A DNA stretch of 64,000 nucleotides. Source: CAVTHK01 sp964552235. Its GTDB lineage: Bacteria; Spirochaetota; Spirochaetia; SZUA-6; CAVTHK01. Below, piece by piece: positions 63,851 to 64,000 of this stretch. The stretch lies in contig CAZKGO010000010.1 in the NCBI GenBank assembly GCA_964552235.1, forward strand, positions 1-64,000, given 5' to 3'. A program made the position numbers and the translations under genes. The number at the start of each line of letters is the position of its first letter. The stretch's first letter is position 1. The notes below the pieces were generated by a model. The model saw only the letters and a program-made list of their open reading frames with translations. It made no database searches and was not told the origin of the DNA.

Positions 63851-64000
63851 GCCTTAAGCCCCTCCTCGAGCTCGCGCTTCGCCGCTTCGTACTGCTCCTT
63901 GTTCGGCGCCATGCCGTGCCAGCGGTTGTCGTATTCGAACAGCTTGACCCCGCGGCCCTTGGTGGTGCGCGCGATGATCACGCTCGGCTTCGCGTGCACC
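63838..64000 (-). CDS. Transketolase N-terminal subunit, 5' part outside window
   Basis: The last 53 codons of the TPP-binding subunit are visible: PSVIIARTTKGRGVKLFEYD and NRWHGMAPNKEQYEAA, the standard end of the transketolase N-terminal domain. The stop overlaps the start of the C-terminal subunit gene, so they form one enzyme made in equal amounts. The start lies beyond the right edge. Confidence 0.85.
   Translation of the reverse strand, partial: VHAKPSVIIARTTKGRGVKLFEYDNRWHGMAPNKEQYEAAKRELEEGLKAWQS

Noticed and set aside
1..64000. tRNA, rRNA, CRISPR, transposase or phage genes
   Set aside because: I read for T-loop-like GGTTCGA motifs, spaced repeats and transposase or integrase motifs and found none that hold up.

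Overview
The window is a GC-rich (roughly 70% by eye), densely coded piece of a bacterial chromosome with short gaps, GTG/TTG starts and frequent ATGA/GTGA/TGATG overlaps. No rRNA, tRNA, insertion sequence, prophage or CRISPR was found. Several solute-binding proteins carry Cys-less signal peptides ending in patterns such as AEGAKEQ or TPQGETAKE, a style I associate with Spirochaetota. With the tripartite carboxylate transporter, ferredoxin-linked arylpyruvate oxidoreductase and many sugar and sugar-acid enzymes, this suggests a high-GC, fermentative, heterotrophic spirochaete, probably environmental. The taxonomic call is an inference.

Layout. 1-4052 (minus): an NAD(P)-dependent beta-hydroxyacid dehydrogenase, LplB/LplC-type polysaccharide importer permeases and an alginate-lyase-family enzyme that runs off the left edge. 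4153-7012: a repeat-bearing intergenic region, a 2-hydroxyacid dehydrogenase, a Nudix CoA-pyrophosphatase-like protein and D-erythronate dehydrogenase. 7128-10829: a hybrid sensor kinase and an SDR. 10854-24154: two divergent operons driven by back-to-back promoters (16948-17031). One encodes a Liv-type amino-acid importer plus a phenylacetate-CoA ligase (PaaK). The other encodes an aminotransferase, IorA, IorB, two PaaK proteins, an ACT-domain protein and a hotdog thioesterase. Together they read as uptake and oxidative deamination/decarboxylation of aromatic or branched amino acids to acyl-CoA and free acids. 24168-33120: SDRs, a zinc alcohol dehydrogenase, a D-threonine-aldolase-like PLP enzyme, and a TctCBA operon running into an SDR, a transaldolase-family protein and a DinB protein, probably carboxylate or sugar-acid use.

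33256-40486 (plus): a secreted PQQ-type sugar dehydrogenase, an SH3 protein, an M48 lipoprotein protease, a CHASE2 adenylate cyclase that overlaps a GH32 fructosidase, and another 2-hydroxyacid dehydrogenase. 40584-44719: an Fbp/Pot-like ABC importer. 44952-53778: an aldehyde dehydrogenase, a truncated PIN toxin, a HisD-like dehydrogenase, a sugar ABC importer split around a divergent promoter pair, an HAD phosphatase that runs into a broken nucleotidyltransferase remnant, and an isoprenylcysteine-methyltransferase-like protein. 53894-57322: a Uma2 protein and a compact aminotransferase-RidA-enolase-superfamily operon. 57408-64000 (minus): a carbohydrate operon with a split transketolase, DeoC, a COG4091-like dehydrogenase with SAF-like C-terminus, an aldo/keto reductase and a GH31 glycosidase.

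Two broad patterns stand out. Many promoters match TTGAC(A/G/T)-N15..18-TANNNT. Perfect GC-rich palindromes sit in intercistronic gaps, often just after solute-binding-protein genes, and probably set relative expression within operons.
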